From Mycteria americana (taxonomy: Eukaryota; Chordata; Aves; Ciconiiformes; Ciconiidae), in assembly GCF_035582795.1 (NCBI RefSeq), contig NC_134367.1, positions 1,862,501-1,926,500 of the forward strand: a DNA stretch of 64,000 nt, read 5' to 3'. The position numbers were made by a program, and so were the translations under genes. Under the pieces are notes generated by a model. That model saw nothing but the letters and a program-made list of their open reading frames with translations, ran no database searches and was not told where the DNA came from. Below are positions 35,101-47,100 of this stretch, piece after piece (position 1 is the first letter of the stretch; every line of letters begins with the position of its first letter).

Positions 35101-38100
35101 CTCCAACAACGGTGGCTCCATCAAAACCGCGAGCCCAGTCCAGCGTCCGAGACCTGAGAGACCCCGCTCACACTCCCCACCATGTCAGAGATTTCCTTCT
35201 TGACCTTCACCGCTCTTTTTCCCCCCTTCCTACAGTCCCACGGAGCACCTGGGTAGACAAATTGTATTTTTAACATACGTGACAACAAGGGCACGCGCTT
35301 GTTTTCCCTTTACAGTAGCGTGTTGTGAATTAAATGATGTTTAGACAACGCTGATGATGAAAAGTGCACCCCGAGCAGCAGGCATCAATGTTACAAGTTA
35401 TAATGGACTAACCAGTCTTTTTCTTTTCCCCCGTATCCTTTCCATCAAATCCCAACCCCAGAGCCCTGAGAAGCAGAATATCCTCCTAAACCCAGGCTCA
35501 CGGAGAGAATTAAACGCAGCAAATTCAACTCCTGCAGCAGGCTGCACGTCTCAACTCTTCCAAATAACGTAACTTCTCGACCAAGCAGAACTTCTTTTAA
35601 AGCTCAAGTTTGCAAAACAAAGAGAACTGAAGCAAATGGGAGACATCCACGATATGGCAGAAATCCATCTCCTCAACTCCATCTCCTCTTGCAGGGAGGT
35701 CATTTTGGAGGCAGAGGGAGAAGAAAGGCACAGAAGGAGCTGTGGGCATCCAAAACGGACGTTAAGAGGAGATAGAACGGGAGCAGTGAAGTTCTTGCAT
35801 TGCTCGTTGGGTACGTGAAGAGGCTGGAGGATGGAGGGGTGGGAATGAAGGACATGTGGTGGGAGCAGGGTGGTTATAAGTTGTTTTCTGGAGCACCTGA
35901 ACTTGCACACGGAATCTGCACCTGCTTTAATGGGTATTATATTTCTCCTCCATGTCTAAAAAACGCCCAGTGCTGGAGGGCTGGAGCAGCTCAGGCCATC
36001 CAGTCTCGCTCAGAGAAGGCTCAGACCTCCACGACCTATTTCTGTCCCCAAACGGGCGAGAAAACCCACGGTGCAAGGGATGGAGACACGACGTGGCTGA
36101 ATATTTCTGAACAGCTTCTTCTTCCCCAAACCTCTGGCTCCTGGCAAAACCAAGAGCCAACCAAAAGGCAAACCAAAGGACACCATCTCATCTCTGCCCT
36201 TCATCCCTCGCCCAGCCAGCTCGTAGGATGCCCCACACGTGACATCAGCTTGGTGAGGAGGTGAGAGATGCTTCCAGGCGGTACCCACCCAGCAAACCTT
36301 CATCCCTAGCTGGACCTTCACGTGGAGGTCTCCTCCCAAGGCGCTTGGGCAATGAAATACTTGCTCAAATTAAATAATCCCACGATTTTATTGCAAGCTT
36401 CAGATCATTTGAATTTTCTGTGCAGCCCTGGTTCCTGGAGGCAGCTATTTCCATAAGGATCTCCAGCTCTCTGTCATCACTCCTCTTTTTTTCTTCTTTT
36501 CGCAAAAAGGATTCTACCCTGCCTGTGAAAACAAGCTGAAATGTACATTCAGACCAAAAAGCAAATGAAAAAGAAGGTAAAACTTCATTTTTCATGGAAT
36601 CACAGAATGGTTTGGGTGGGAGGGGACCTTTAAAGGCCATCCAGTCCAACCCCCTGCCATGGGCAGGGACATCTTCAACCAGAGCAGGTTGCTCAGAGCC
36701 CCGGCCAACCTGACCTTGAAGACTTCCAATGATGGGGCATCCGTGACTTCTCTTTGGACTCCTCCTCCACGCGTGTGGACGGCGGAGGGAGCTGAGCGCT
36801 CCCAGGCGCAGGCAGCGCTGCCTGCTCCCCAGCACCCTGCTCAAGGGCAGATTTAAGACAACGTGACCTGCAGGAAAGTTTCCTCTTCACCTAGCTGAAG
36901 TTCAGCTCATGCCTTGAAGCACAAGGATGAAAAGCCCTTCCAAAACCTTCCTTATTCTTTTCCTTTCTTCTTTTTTTTTTTAAACTCTTGTAATTCCTAT
37001 TAGCTCTTTCCCAAGCCCTACCCAAATATTTTTTGTTCTCACCCCATGAACAAGTGGCTCTGAGCAAACCCGTGGCATTTCCATAGGATAAATCCAGAAA
37101 GGAAATAATTCCTTCCAGGCTGAAGGCAAGCTGCAGAGCGTGCCCCACAATTAATATAACTTCTAATTGACATTTTGATTCTTAAAATAATCACACATGA
37201 AAACAGAAATCTAGCAAGTGCTAGATTTGATTTGAAATGGCAGCTCTCCCTCCGCATGCCGCACCAAGGCAGCCTGTAACAGAAAACATGTGGAAATGAA
37301 ACTCTGTCCTTCGCTGCTGAGCAGTGAAGGGTTGTTCACTCCTCAGAAAATGCATTTTAAGACTCCGCAAACCCTCTCCAGCCTCTTTCATTAACTCCTT
37401 GGAAGCACTCAGTACGGTCCAATGTATAATCCTGATGCTCTCCAGCTGCCTGGGGAGGGATACTTGGAACCGAAAAGCCATGAAAGAGCCTAAAAATGCT
37501 CGGCTGCTTCCAACAGTGCAGGAGAGGGGCTTATAAACACATCCAGGCTCGAGGCCTCCAAGCTCTGTGCGCCTGTTTGCGAGCAGAGCACAATTAGCTA
37601 GCGCTGCCTCATTTAATTAATAGGGCTTTCTGCCCTCTCCGAAGGACGGAGTACCTGGAACCGTCACTGACGGTCAGCAAAGAGCCTGCCTGAATCCCCA
37701 GCGGCGAGTGAACCCTGCATGTGGATGGCTTGGAGACCAGGCAAGGAAAGCTCTTCCCGTGTCCTGGCATTTTGCCTAATTTCAGCTACGACTGCGCTCC
37801 CCGACACGCTCCCAGCTTCGTGAAAGCAGGTTGGGGCGGCTCCGTACAAGAGCCCGTGCAGCTCCCGGGAGGATGCTGTGCCTTCCACTGGAGCTTCGTG
37901 GTGGGTACCTGGCTCTACGGCAGGTTCACTGCCCACCTGCAAGCTCCCACGTGCCTCCCGAAATAAGCACGTCTTGATTGACTTGGGTCTTCCTCATCCA
38001 GAGGGAGGTTAATCTAGATGATGGATCTCAAATGGGAGATGATGGGGGAGGACGTACCATCCAGCGAGCCGATGACACCAGGAAAGTACGTTATAGACAG

Positions 38101-41100
38101 AGATAAGGAGTTCAATTCCCACTCACCTACGGGTTAACCGGCCGCGGCTCCCAAGCCAACTGAGCCCTTAACCTTATGAAGAGATTTATTGTGTATTTAT
38201 CATCCAAGGCTCTCCGAGCGCTCTGTTATTCATCCTGTATCTCCAAACGCCGGCAGCCTTATTTGCCGCAGTCAGTAAGCAGGCGATCAGCCCTGCTCTT
38301 CATGTCAGCCGCTCTCTTCTCTTTGCTTAAAAAGGATTAAGCAGCCTTATCCATGTTACCATCTCCCCTGGCTTTCAAAAATAAGAAATCTCTTCTATTC
38401 ATAGCTGCGTGTAATGAATATTTATACACCCAAATCTCTATTGCAGAGATCTGTCACTGGATTATTCAATTTAATAATACTTTTAGGATAACTAAAAGGC
38501 CCGTATAATTGCTAATCTCAGCCAACAAGAGGGCAAGGGATTGAAATTCCCTGGGACACGAGCCCTGAATGTGCCCAGAGATGCAGAATTAAAAACCTTT
38601 TCGCATGGCAACATGCACATGCTCTTCTCCTCACTCAAGCCCACCACCTGCAGCCATGTGCTACGTTTCTTTCTCATTTTTATACACCTCGGTAAAGTTT
38701 CTCCCTTCCCTTCCCACCATCGCCTTGAAGGTCTGAGCTGCCAAAATGTGAAGCATCTGGACAAAAGGGGATAGCACTGGTGCTGGAGAAGGTGGCACCA
38801 GCACTGGAGAAGGTGGCACCACTGCTACAGAAGGTGGCACCAGCGCTGGAGAAGGTGGCACCACCACTGGAGAAGGTGGCATCAGCGCTGGAGAAGGTGG
38901 CACCAGGGCAGAAGGTTGCGGCAGCCACAGGACATCCTCCCACACTTCTCCCAGCCCCACCACTTTGCTGTGGAGTGAGCACATCAGCAGTTTTGGAGGA
39001 AACTGCCCCCAAAACACAACTTGTTGAGAGCATCGCACCAGCACGGATGCAGATGGGTCAACTCACCTGGCCCTGTGTCTCCAGCTTGACCTCCTCTGTG
39101 GCAGGAGGTTTGGCAAGCGGCACTGGGGCCGTGTTACAGGGGTCCATCTGCTCCGTCTTCTCCACCTTCACCTTCACGTCATCCAGGCTCAGCGCCGGGG
39201 CTGCAGCAAGCTCCTTCTCGTCCTTGTCCAGCAGATAGCGCAGGAGCTGGTGATCCTTGACATCTTTTTTCTTCAGCGCGTCTGGCTCCAGTTTGATGTC
39301 CGGGGTTCCCGGCAGCTGGCTCTGAGCCGTGGGGGTGGTGGCGGGGTTCGGGGCGTTCTCCTTCTTCTCGTGCTCCATGGCCAGGGTGGTAATATCGGAA
39401 GGGCTGCCCTCCTGAAGAAGTCTATGTAAAATCTTGTGCCGCTCCGTCAATGAGCTATGGGAGGAAGGGCAGGTGCTGCTGGGAGGGTTGCCGGAGGCCA
39501 AGGTGCCAGCGGTGCCCGCGCAGGCTAACGAATCTTTGCAGCTCGTGTCCGCATCGGCATGTCGAAGCTGCTGCTCTGCCGTGGTGGCCAGGAGCTGGAC
39601 CAGCTTATGGCTGGTGGCTTGGGAGCACTTGCTGTCCCCCTCTGAGAGCCTGTCACCAGCGTGCAGCATGCCCGAGTCCAGTGGTTTGCCATCCCCCGAA
39701 CCGCTGTCTGACTGGATCATCTCGCTCAGGATGGAGGCGATCTCTTTGCTGTCCTTCGACTCGGCTTTCATGGGTTGCATGGCGAGGCGGCCGGGCGAGC
39801 TCTGGGAGCTGAGCTGTCTCAGCACGGGGGGTGGCGTGGAGTAGCCCACCGGCGTGCTGGGACCTTCGGTCAGCCCCTGCATAGAGTTTATGGGGGCGTT
39901 GGGAAAGGGTCTGGTGCCACCGGTGCCACCACCACCCCCGCTGCCACTGTTGGCCATGCCCACGGGGGAGTGCATGGTGGGCATGGTGGGCGAGAAGGGA
40001 TTGCTGGGCACTCTGGGTCTGGGCACCAGCCCTGGGCTGACCCGATGCCTCGGAGACATGAACTGCGGTGGGGTAATCCCTGGACTATTCATGGGGGAGC
40101 TATTGAGGTTCAAAGTGTGGTTACTGTTCTGGGGACCGGCTTGTCCCTGGCTTAAGGCAACGTTGGCTCCTATCTGGTTCCCAGGTGAACATCCAAAGCT
40201 GGTTTGGCTGGTGCTGGAGTTGCTGTTGTGGAGGCCGGCGCCTGGCTGCTGGTTCACGTTGGTGGCCAACATGCTGCCGTTGGAGGGAGGGATGGAGGGC
40301 GGCAGGGCCATGCCTTGCCCCGGGGAGATGCTGGGGTTCAGCGAGGGGCTGACCCGGGGAAGGGACATGGTGGAGTTAGTGTTCTCCTGGGGTGAGAGCA
40401 TGCCATGATCCCTGCGGGAGATGAAAAGGAGAGGAAAAGTCACAAGAGGCTTTGCCCAAACCTTTGGTGTCACTCGGGCAGCTCCTGCCCTCTGTCCATG
40501 CTGCAGAGCTCTGAAGCCTGGAGAGCAGCAGCTTGCAAGCCCTGGTGGTTTCAGCCTTCCCATCTCCACCAGTGCTTCTGGATCCATTTCTGTAGCATGG
40601 ATGGAGTGCAGCAGCTTTAGCATCTCCCCAGAAACGCAACGCTGCTCGGGATCACGGCTGCTCACTGGCTAAACCCCGAAGGCATCATCTTCTCTGGGTC
40701 TTACGTTCCCACACGACTAGAGGAGGACCATGCTCCGCCAGCATTCCCCTCCACCCCAGCCCCCTCGCATTTCTCCAGCACAGCCCAGGTCCACAGCCTC
40801 ACCTCTCCCGGTCCTGCCACTTTGTCAGAGCCTCTCCCTCCCCAAATATTTTAAGTTCTCCAGGGCAAGGCAGAAATCTGAAGCACATCTATAAACCTCC
40901 ACCTGAACTCCTGGGGCCACCTCTTTGCAAAACAAGAATAATCAAGAGCAACAGAGCTGCCGTCACGCTGGTTTTCAGCCTCAGATTCCTCATGGGGATC
41001 ACATCTCCAAACCAGCATCACGGAGCACCAGTGGATCCTCCTTCCACTGTCGGGAACAGGCACTTTGATTCCTGGATTGCCCACCCAGGTGCTGGCATGG

Positions 41101-44100
41101 CTCGGTAGTGGCAGGGTGGGGACGTACCTGTCGATGACGTGGATGCCCATGATGAAGGGCTGCATCTCCGGGCTGGAGGGGTAGCAGAGCTTACACTTGG
41201 TGTGGGCACTAAGCACTGTCCCGTCACTCAAGGTGAATCGATAGGAGGGGCTGAAGGCCGTGCCGCGTGTCATCACTGAAGAAGACAACCAGAAACACAA
41301 GAACCCCCCTTAGAAACTCAAGCCAGAACCCCCAACACCCTACAAGCACCAGGAGGAGGATGGAAGGAGCAGAGGAGAGGGAGAACCTGCCTGGGACAAC
41401 CACTTTCCCAGCAAACAAAACCACACGCTGCATGTTGGCTAACCCCATAGACCCAGAAAATAAGAGGGTTATGAATAACCGTGGTGGCACAGAAATCCTC
41501 CCAGCTGCTTCTCCAGCTCCAAACCCATGTCCTGCAGTGGGTAAATCTAAATCCATCCAGCCCCATCCTTGAGCGCTCAGAGCTTTGGAAGGGGCTATCA
41601 CTCAATCACCAGCGTACAACGTACAAGCTGATGAACCCCAGCCAGGCCGGGAAGGTGCAGCAGGATGCTGGCACTGCAACCCTGGCAGAGTTACAGCTCT
41701 CCGGAGGCTCAGCGACCTCCTGCTCCTACGTCCTGCCCTCCCCACCTCCCTGTCATGAGCATCCTCGCCGACACAGAAAAGATGCTCATGAAAGAACCGA
41801 CAGAGCAAAGATGCTCACAAAAGAGCTTCCTCTTCTTCTGCTTAGACACTGGGGATGGCATTTGCAGATGGCACAGGGAAAAAAAAATTAAAATAATCAT
41901 ATTTAGCTCCTATTTGTCTCAATTCTATATTTCCTGAAGGGTGACAGGGAACCTCCCAGCTGGAGGAGCTCCTCCAGCGTTACTCAGCCCTTTCCCCTCT
42001 CCCGTTGGCACTTTGTGATTATTATTGCAGCATTTTTCCAGAAAGCATTTATCCAGCAAGGAGGACCATGCTCCAGCTTCTCCTTGCAGTTCCTGCTGCT
42101 CGGCAGGAGAGCGCGCCAGCCGGGAAGAGGAGCCCGTTACCTTCTTGAAAGAGCTGTTTGGCGTAAGATGGCTCTCTGCCCTGAGGCTGGAAGAAAGCGT
42201 AGATGCATTTCCGCACCAAATCCTCCCAGCCCGTCCTGCCGGCAGCTCTCAGGGAACTGGTGTCAATGGAGATGATTTTACCTGGGTGGAGAGAGAGAAG
42301 CCACATTACTCGAGCACAGCGTGAGAAGCCCCTCAGCACAAATAGGTCCATAAATGTGGAAAATGAAGCCACGTCCTATTTGGCATCAGGCAGCAGAGGC
42401 AGGAGCACACAAGGATGTCCTCCAGAAGGAGGTGGAGGTTCAAGGAGTTTGCTCTGGAGCGTGCACCGACCTCTACGGGCACCTTGGCCAGCTGAAGTGG
42501 ACCCAAAACCCAGCAAGAAGCACCTTCATCCAAATAGACCCTCACCGCTCCAGGGTTGGGGTCCCTGGGTTCACACCCTCACTCGGTGGGACACCCTGCC
42601 AGCCACCCTGCCCACACCAGGGGGTCCTCCAAGCAGGACCTGCTGCCTGCTTTCTCCCTCGACATGGAACACCAGGCAGCTTTGCCGGCTGTTTTACAGC
42701 CATGGGCAGGAAGCAGCGAGCAGGGAAAACGCGCATTAAGGACTCACAGGCTGCAGGGAAGTCCAGGGTGATGATCAACTACCAGAAAGAAGGTCACCAG
42801 AATGGCTAGAAAATAATATTTGGCCAAGAGCAAACCCGAAGCTGGAAGGTGACGACTGTTTCATTGCCACCAATCAGCAACCTCAACAGCCCCCAAAATG
42901 TAACGGAGCAGAGAGGGGCTGTGTGCAGGGCATGGGTCTGGCGGATTGGATCAGTTGAGGTGTAAATTCAGCTGAGGTGCCTCCAGAGGAGACGTCAACC
43001 ACATCGGTGCTAGCAGGCAGCGCTGCCATTTGCCAAGGCCAGGACCATGCTCATGCTATGGGGTCGGGCACTGCACCGCTGGCCTCTGTCCCCCTGGGGA
43101 CAACAAAACCTCCAGGACTCCCCGGCATCGCTGGGACGTTACCTGTGGTGTCTTGCTTGGTCACGAAGGATTCGGAAGGGGTGACGGCTGCCGGTCGAGG
43201 TAATCGTCTCGCGATGCATATCAGACACGACTGGAAATCTGCCAAAGCAGGAGAAGGGACCGGAAACATGAAAATCAGACGTTACAACCACCGCTTGCAA
43301 TTTAACATTTTAATCAAAATACCACTGTTCAGCTTGATTGCCAGGTCCTGCCCTGGAAGTGTGTACCCTGAGCAATCCTCCGGCCCTTCAAAGCAAGTAG
43401 GCTCTTTCTAAACTCTGTAAAATTTGCTGGAAAAGAGGCTTCCAGTGCTTGGAGAAATTAATTGTAAAGGCTTTTCGGATCTGGCAGTATCGTACAATAA
43501 AAGCCAGCACTAAAAGCCAGCAACTGTCGGCTTCAGGCAAAGTATTTGGTCATAAAATACCATAATTTATTCCTTCCAGTCATGATCTCCTGTGTAAACC
43601 GCAATGGATTAATCCAGCTAATGCGCTGGAAAATAATAGCTGGGACACCAAAAGGAGAGTTAGGGCACTTGCAGGAAAGCAATGGCCCCCACGGCGCCGA
43701 GGGAACCCTGCCCGTCCCGAGTCCCCGGGCAGAGATCTGCCTGCAGGCAGCCGACTGAGCCCAAAAACGTGCGGGCAGCACCGTGGTCCAGCAGTGGTGA
43801 AGGCACAAGGGGGGGTGTTGGGCACCCACGTCACTCACCGGGACGGTCCTGCAGCCAACGGGCTTTGGGGGGTAATAAAATATTGCTCCTTCCTTACGGA
43901 ATACCGACTGCAGGCACCCCAGAGGCAGCTCTGGAGGGCCAGGGAAGCCGGGATGGCTGGAGGGCAGCAGCTCGGAGGGGAAGGGGGAGCGAGAAGCTGC
44001 AGAGAACTTCAGGTGTCTCCCCTGGGGTCTCCCCCATGCCAGGCATCGTCTGTGCCGGGTCAGGAATAACCCCCAGGCAGCCCTGCAGAGTGGTGGCTGC

Positions 44101-47100
44101 TCCTCCTCCTGCCTGCCCTGCCATCCCCACCCTGCTCCTCCTGCCTGCCCTGCCATCCCCACCCTGCTTCTCCTGCCTGCACTGCCATCCTCACCCTGCT
44201 CCTCCTGCCTGCCCTGCCATCCCCACCCTGCTCCTCCTCCTGCCTGCACTGCCATCCCCACCCTGCTCCTCCTGCCTGCACTGCCATCCCCACCCTGCTT
44301 CTCCTGCCTGCACTGCCATCCTCACCCTGCTCCTCCTGCCTGCCCTGCCATCCCCACCCTGCTCCTCCTCCTGCCTGCACTGCCATCCCCACCCTGCTCC
44401 TCCTGCCTGCACTGCCATCCCCACCCTGCTCCTCCTCCTGCCTGCACTGCCATCCCCACCCCGCTCCTCCTCCTGCCTGCCCTGCCATCCCCACCCTGCT
44501 CCTCCTCCTGCCTGCACTGCCATCCTCACCCTGCTCCTCCTGCCTGCCCTGCCATCCCCACCCTGCTCCTCCTCCTGCCTGCACTGCCATCCCCACCCTG
44601 CTCCTCCTGCCTGCCCTGCCCGGATGCAGGGTTGGAAGCAGAGGATGCTCTCCCCTACCTTCTCCTTCTTCCTTGAAGGACTTGGGCTGGGAGACGGTGA
44701 AGCACTGCATCACCTCGTAGCGCTGACGAGCCTCCTGGTTCTCCGCGCCCGGCTCGTCGGGCGGCCGGATCAGCATCCTGCAGCTGAAGGTATGGCTGTT
44801 GCGCCTGGTCGCTTCTTGAGGCCAAGGAACTCCATTTACTGGGGGATGGAGAAAGAAGAGGGGTTGTTAGGAGCTGCGCTGTGCACACACCCCTCTGACT
44901 TCCCGAGGACCTCTCGGATAAGGGGACAGAAGGAAAAGCACCGGCATGGGGGAAGAAACCAGCTCGCTGCCCAGCTCAGGGGTGAGCCAAGAGCAGAGCC
45001 AGGGGCAGAGCCCTCCCTGCCAGCGCCCGGGGCTCCTTCGGACCTGCTGAAGACCCCGTGCCCAGACCCGCTCTGCCAGCCAGGCCGTAAGAGCACCTAC
45101 AACCCCAACTGAGATCAGCAGGCCATCGTGAGAGTCATCGCGCTGACATTTATGAATTGCTCCTTACACCGCTGGTAGGTCCTAACATCTCCATCTTACG
45201 GGCAGGGAAACTGAGGCACGAGGTCTCTGAGTCACTTCCAGGGCTTGGGAGGGCTCCTGGCTCTTGCTGTTGTACTTGAAATTCCCCCAAAGCGACGCTC
45301 CTGGGACTTCTCCAGCAAGTCCCACCGAGCATCTCCATAGAAATGAATTCTTTCTTTGCTTCCTCCCCATTTCTGGGCTAAGTCAGCAGCGAGATCTTCT
45401 GTTACTGCAGCAGCGAAAATCTTCTTTGATTTTTTTTCTATAACCCAGCTTTTTACCAAAAACCTCTGGGCAGCAGGTGAAAGATTTTGCTAACCCTCTA
45501 CAACCTCTTCGTGGATATCCGCATTCAACTCAAGTGATTTTGCCACCAGCAGATTATCGAGTTTTCATGCAACCTGATCTACAAGAAGAGCTGAGGGGCT
45601 TGTAACATCCAAGGAAAGACAAAATACACAGCCTTAAACTGGGTAACCACAGGGAAAAGACAATGCCTGAACCTCTATAAGCTCAATCTGATGAGTGCCC
45701 ATAGATTTAGGTGGTTTCACCTAAATCTAGGTGAAATTTAGGTGTATTTAGGTACAAAGACATCACTGTATTTACCCAGAAGGAAGACAAGTGTGAATTT
45801 AAAAAAAAACAACCTATTTTTAAGTCAAGCTACTTGGAAAAGGCTCATCTTCTCTTGTGTTTCTTCAAAGGTGTGAGTGGATGAAGGATCGGTGATGTCT
45901 CACCCACGTCAGCCACCTGGAGGATGCTCGTCTCCAGTCAACAAATAAAAACTTCTGCTTTGGTTGCTTCCAACACCCTGCAAGTGCCTTCATCACACGA
46001 TGCTTCCTCCCACCCTCGCAACTGTTTGTTTTCCCCAGTGTAGGGGACCACCGCGAGCTTCCCGCTTGTGCCGTGACCTCTTCTCACACCCCGAGGTGCA
46101 GCACATCCCCACGCTAGATACTTGGGCTCTGAAACCAGCTGGGGAGACCCCCCTCCAGCAGGGAGGACATCCTAAATGAACTGGGCTAAGCGAATGTGCT
46201 CAGTCCCCCAAATCGACGCCTTGAAATCCTCCTCCTCATCTCCCTAAAGCTCCTACGCGTGCCCCTCACTTCGGGTACGTGAGCCGGTTCTTCCCATCCA
46301 CGAGCCAAAGCGGAAGGCAAAAGTCTTCTTCGTAGAGAAAGACAAAGGGAAGATGACTTGAATATTGTCATCCACCAGCTATTTATTAAAAAATCTAATA
46401 TTGCTATCTCACATATTTCACTAGGCGAAGGTTTACGGATTATTACCTGGCTTGGGTATATCTCTGAATTTCACAGTAAACAGTACAAAAAATAATAATA
46501 TCTATAAATAATAGATACAAAAACCAATATAAGGCCAGCATCACTGAAGACGCAACAGCATTTTTGACAGCACTCTCCAAGCACCGGCTGATAAAAGCCC
46601 CACCTCAAGGGTTTTCTTACCTAGAGACTTCGGCAACAAGTTCTTGACGAACTCAGCGTGATCCCCCACGTGCAGGATGCTGTAGACACTGGTGTTCATG
46701 AGCTCCTCCTGGTTATAACCCAGGTAGCTGGTCACGTTCTCGGAGACGAAGACAATCCTCCCTTCGCGGTTCACAACGAAGAAGAAGCCATCCAGCGCCT
46801 GTAAGGGGAATAAACCCGGGCAGCGTGCGGGCACCCAGAGCAGGTCAGAATGCTCCACGACCATGGGCAACCTTCCTCTGCCTCTCGCACCTTGGCTTCA
46901 TCTCGCCTCTATATTATAGCAGTGATCAAATAACAGCACGTTTGCTTAAACACATTGAATCATAGAACAGTTTGGGTGGGAAGGGACCTTTAAAGGCCAT
47001 CCAGTCCAGCCCCCTGCCACGAGCAGGGACATCTTCAACCAGAGCAGGTTGCTCAGAGCCCCGGCCAACCTGACCTGGAATGGTTCCAGGGATGGGGCAT

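Larger units (their letters stand above)
33835..39066 (-). other. NCOA1: NCOA1 intron (5.2 kb)
   Basis: Contains a CR1 3' fragment (36.6 kb) and a 21-bp minisatellite (38.78 kb). AT-rich, CpG-poor patches at 34.14-34.26, 37.57-37.63 and 38.3-38.5 kb have the look of conserved non-coding DNA, unproven. Confidence 0.7.
44839..46620 (-). other. NCOA1: NCOA1 intron (1.8 kb)
   Basis: Contains a probable MIR/L2 relic (45190-45245) and a 12-bp-stem hairpin (45702-45729). AT-rich close to the upstream exon. Confidence 0.75.

Noticed and set aside
39434-40408. Plus-strand frames of 120-184 codons
   Set aside because: Antisense shadows of the 1345-nt NCOA1 exon.
44095-44620. CRISPR-like array
   Set aside because: Units are adjacent with no unique spacers, and the host is a vertebrate.
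43682-45112. 476-codon plus-strand open frame
   Set aside because: It runs through the 32/35-bp minisatellite and antisense to an NCOA1 exon. It has no family resemblance outside the repeat.
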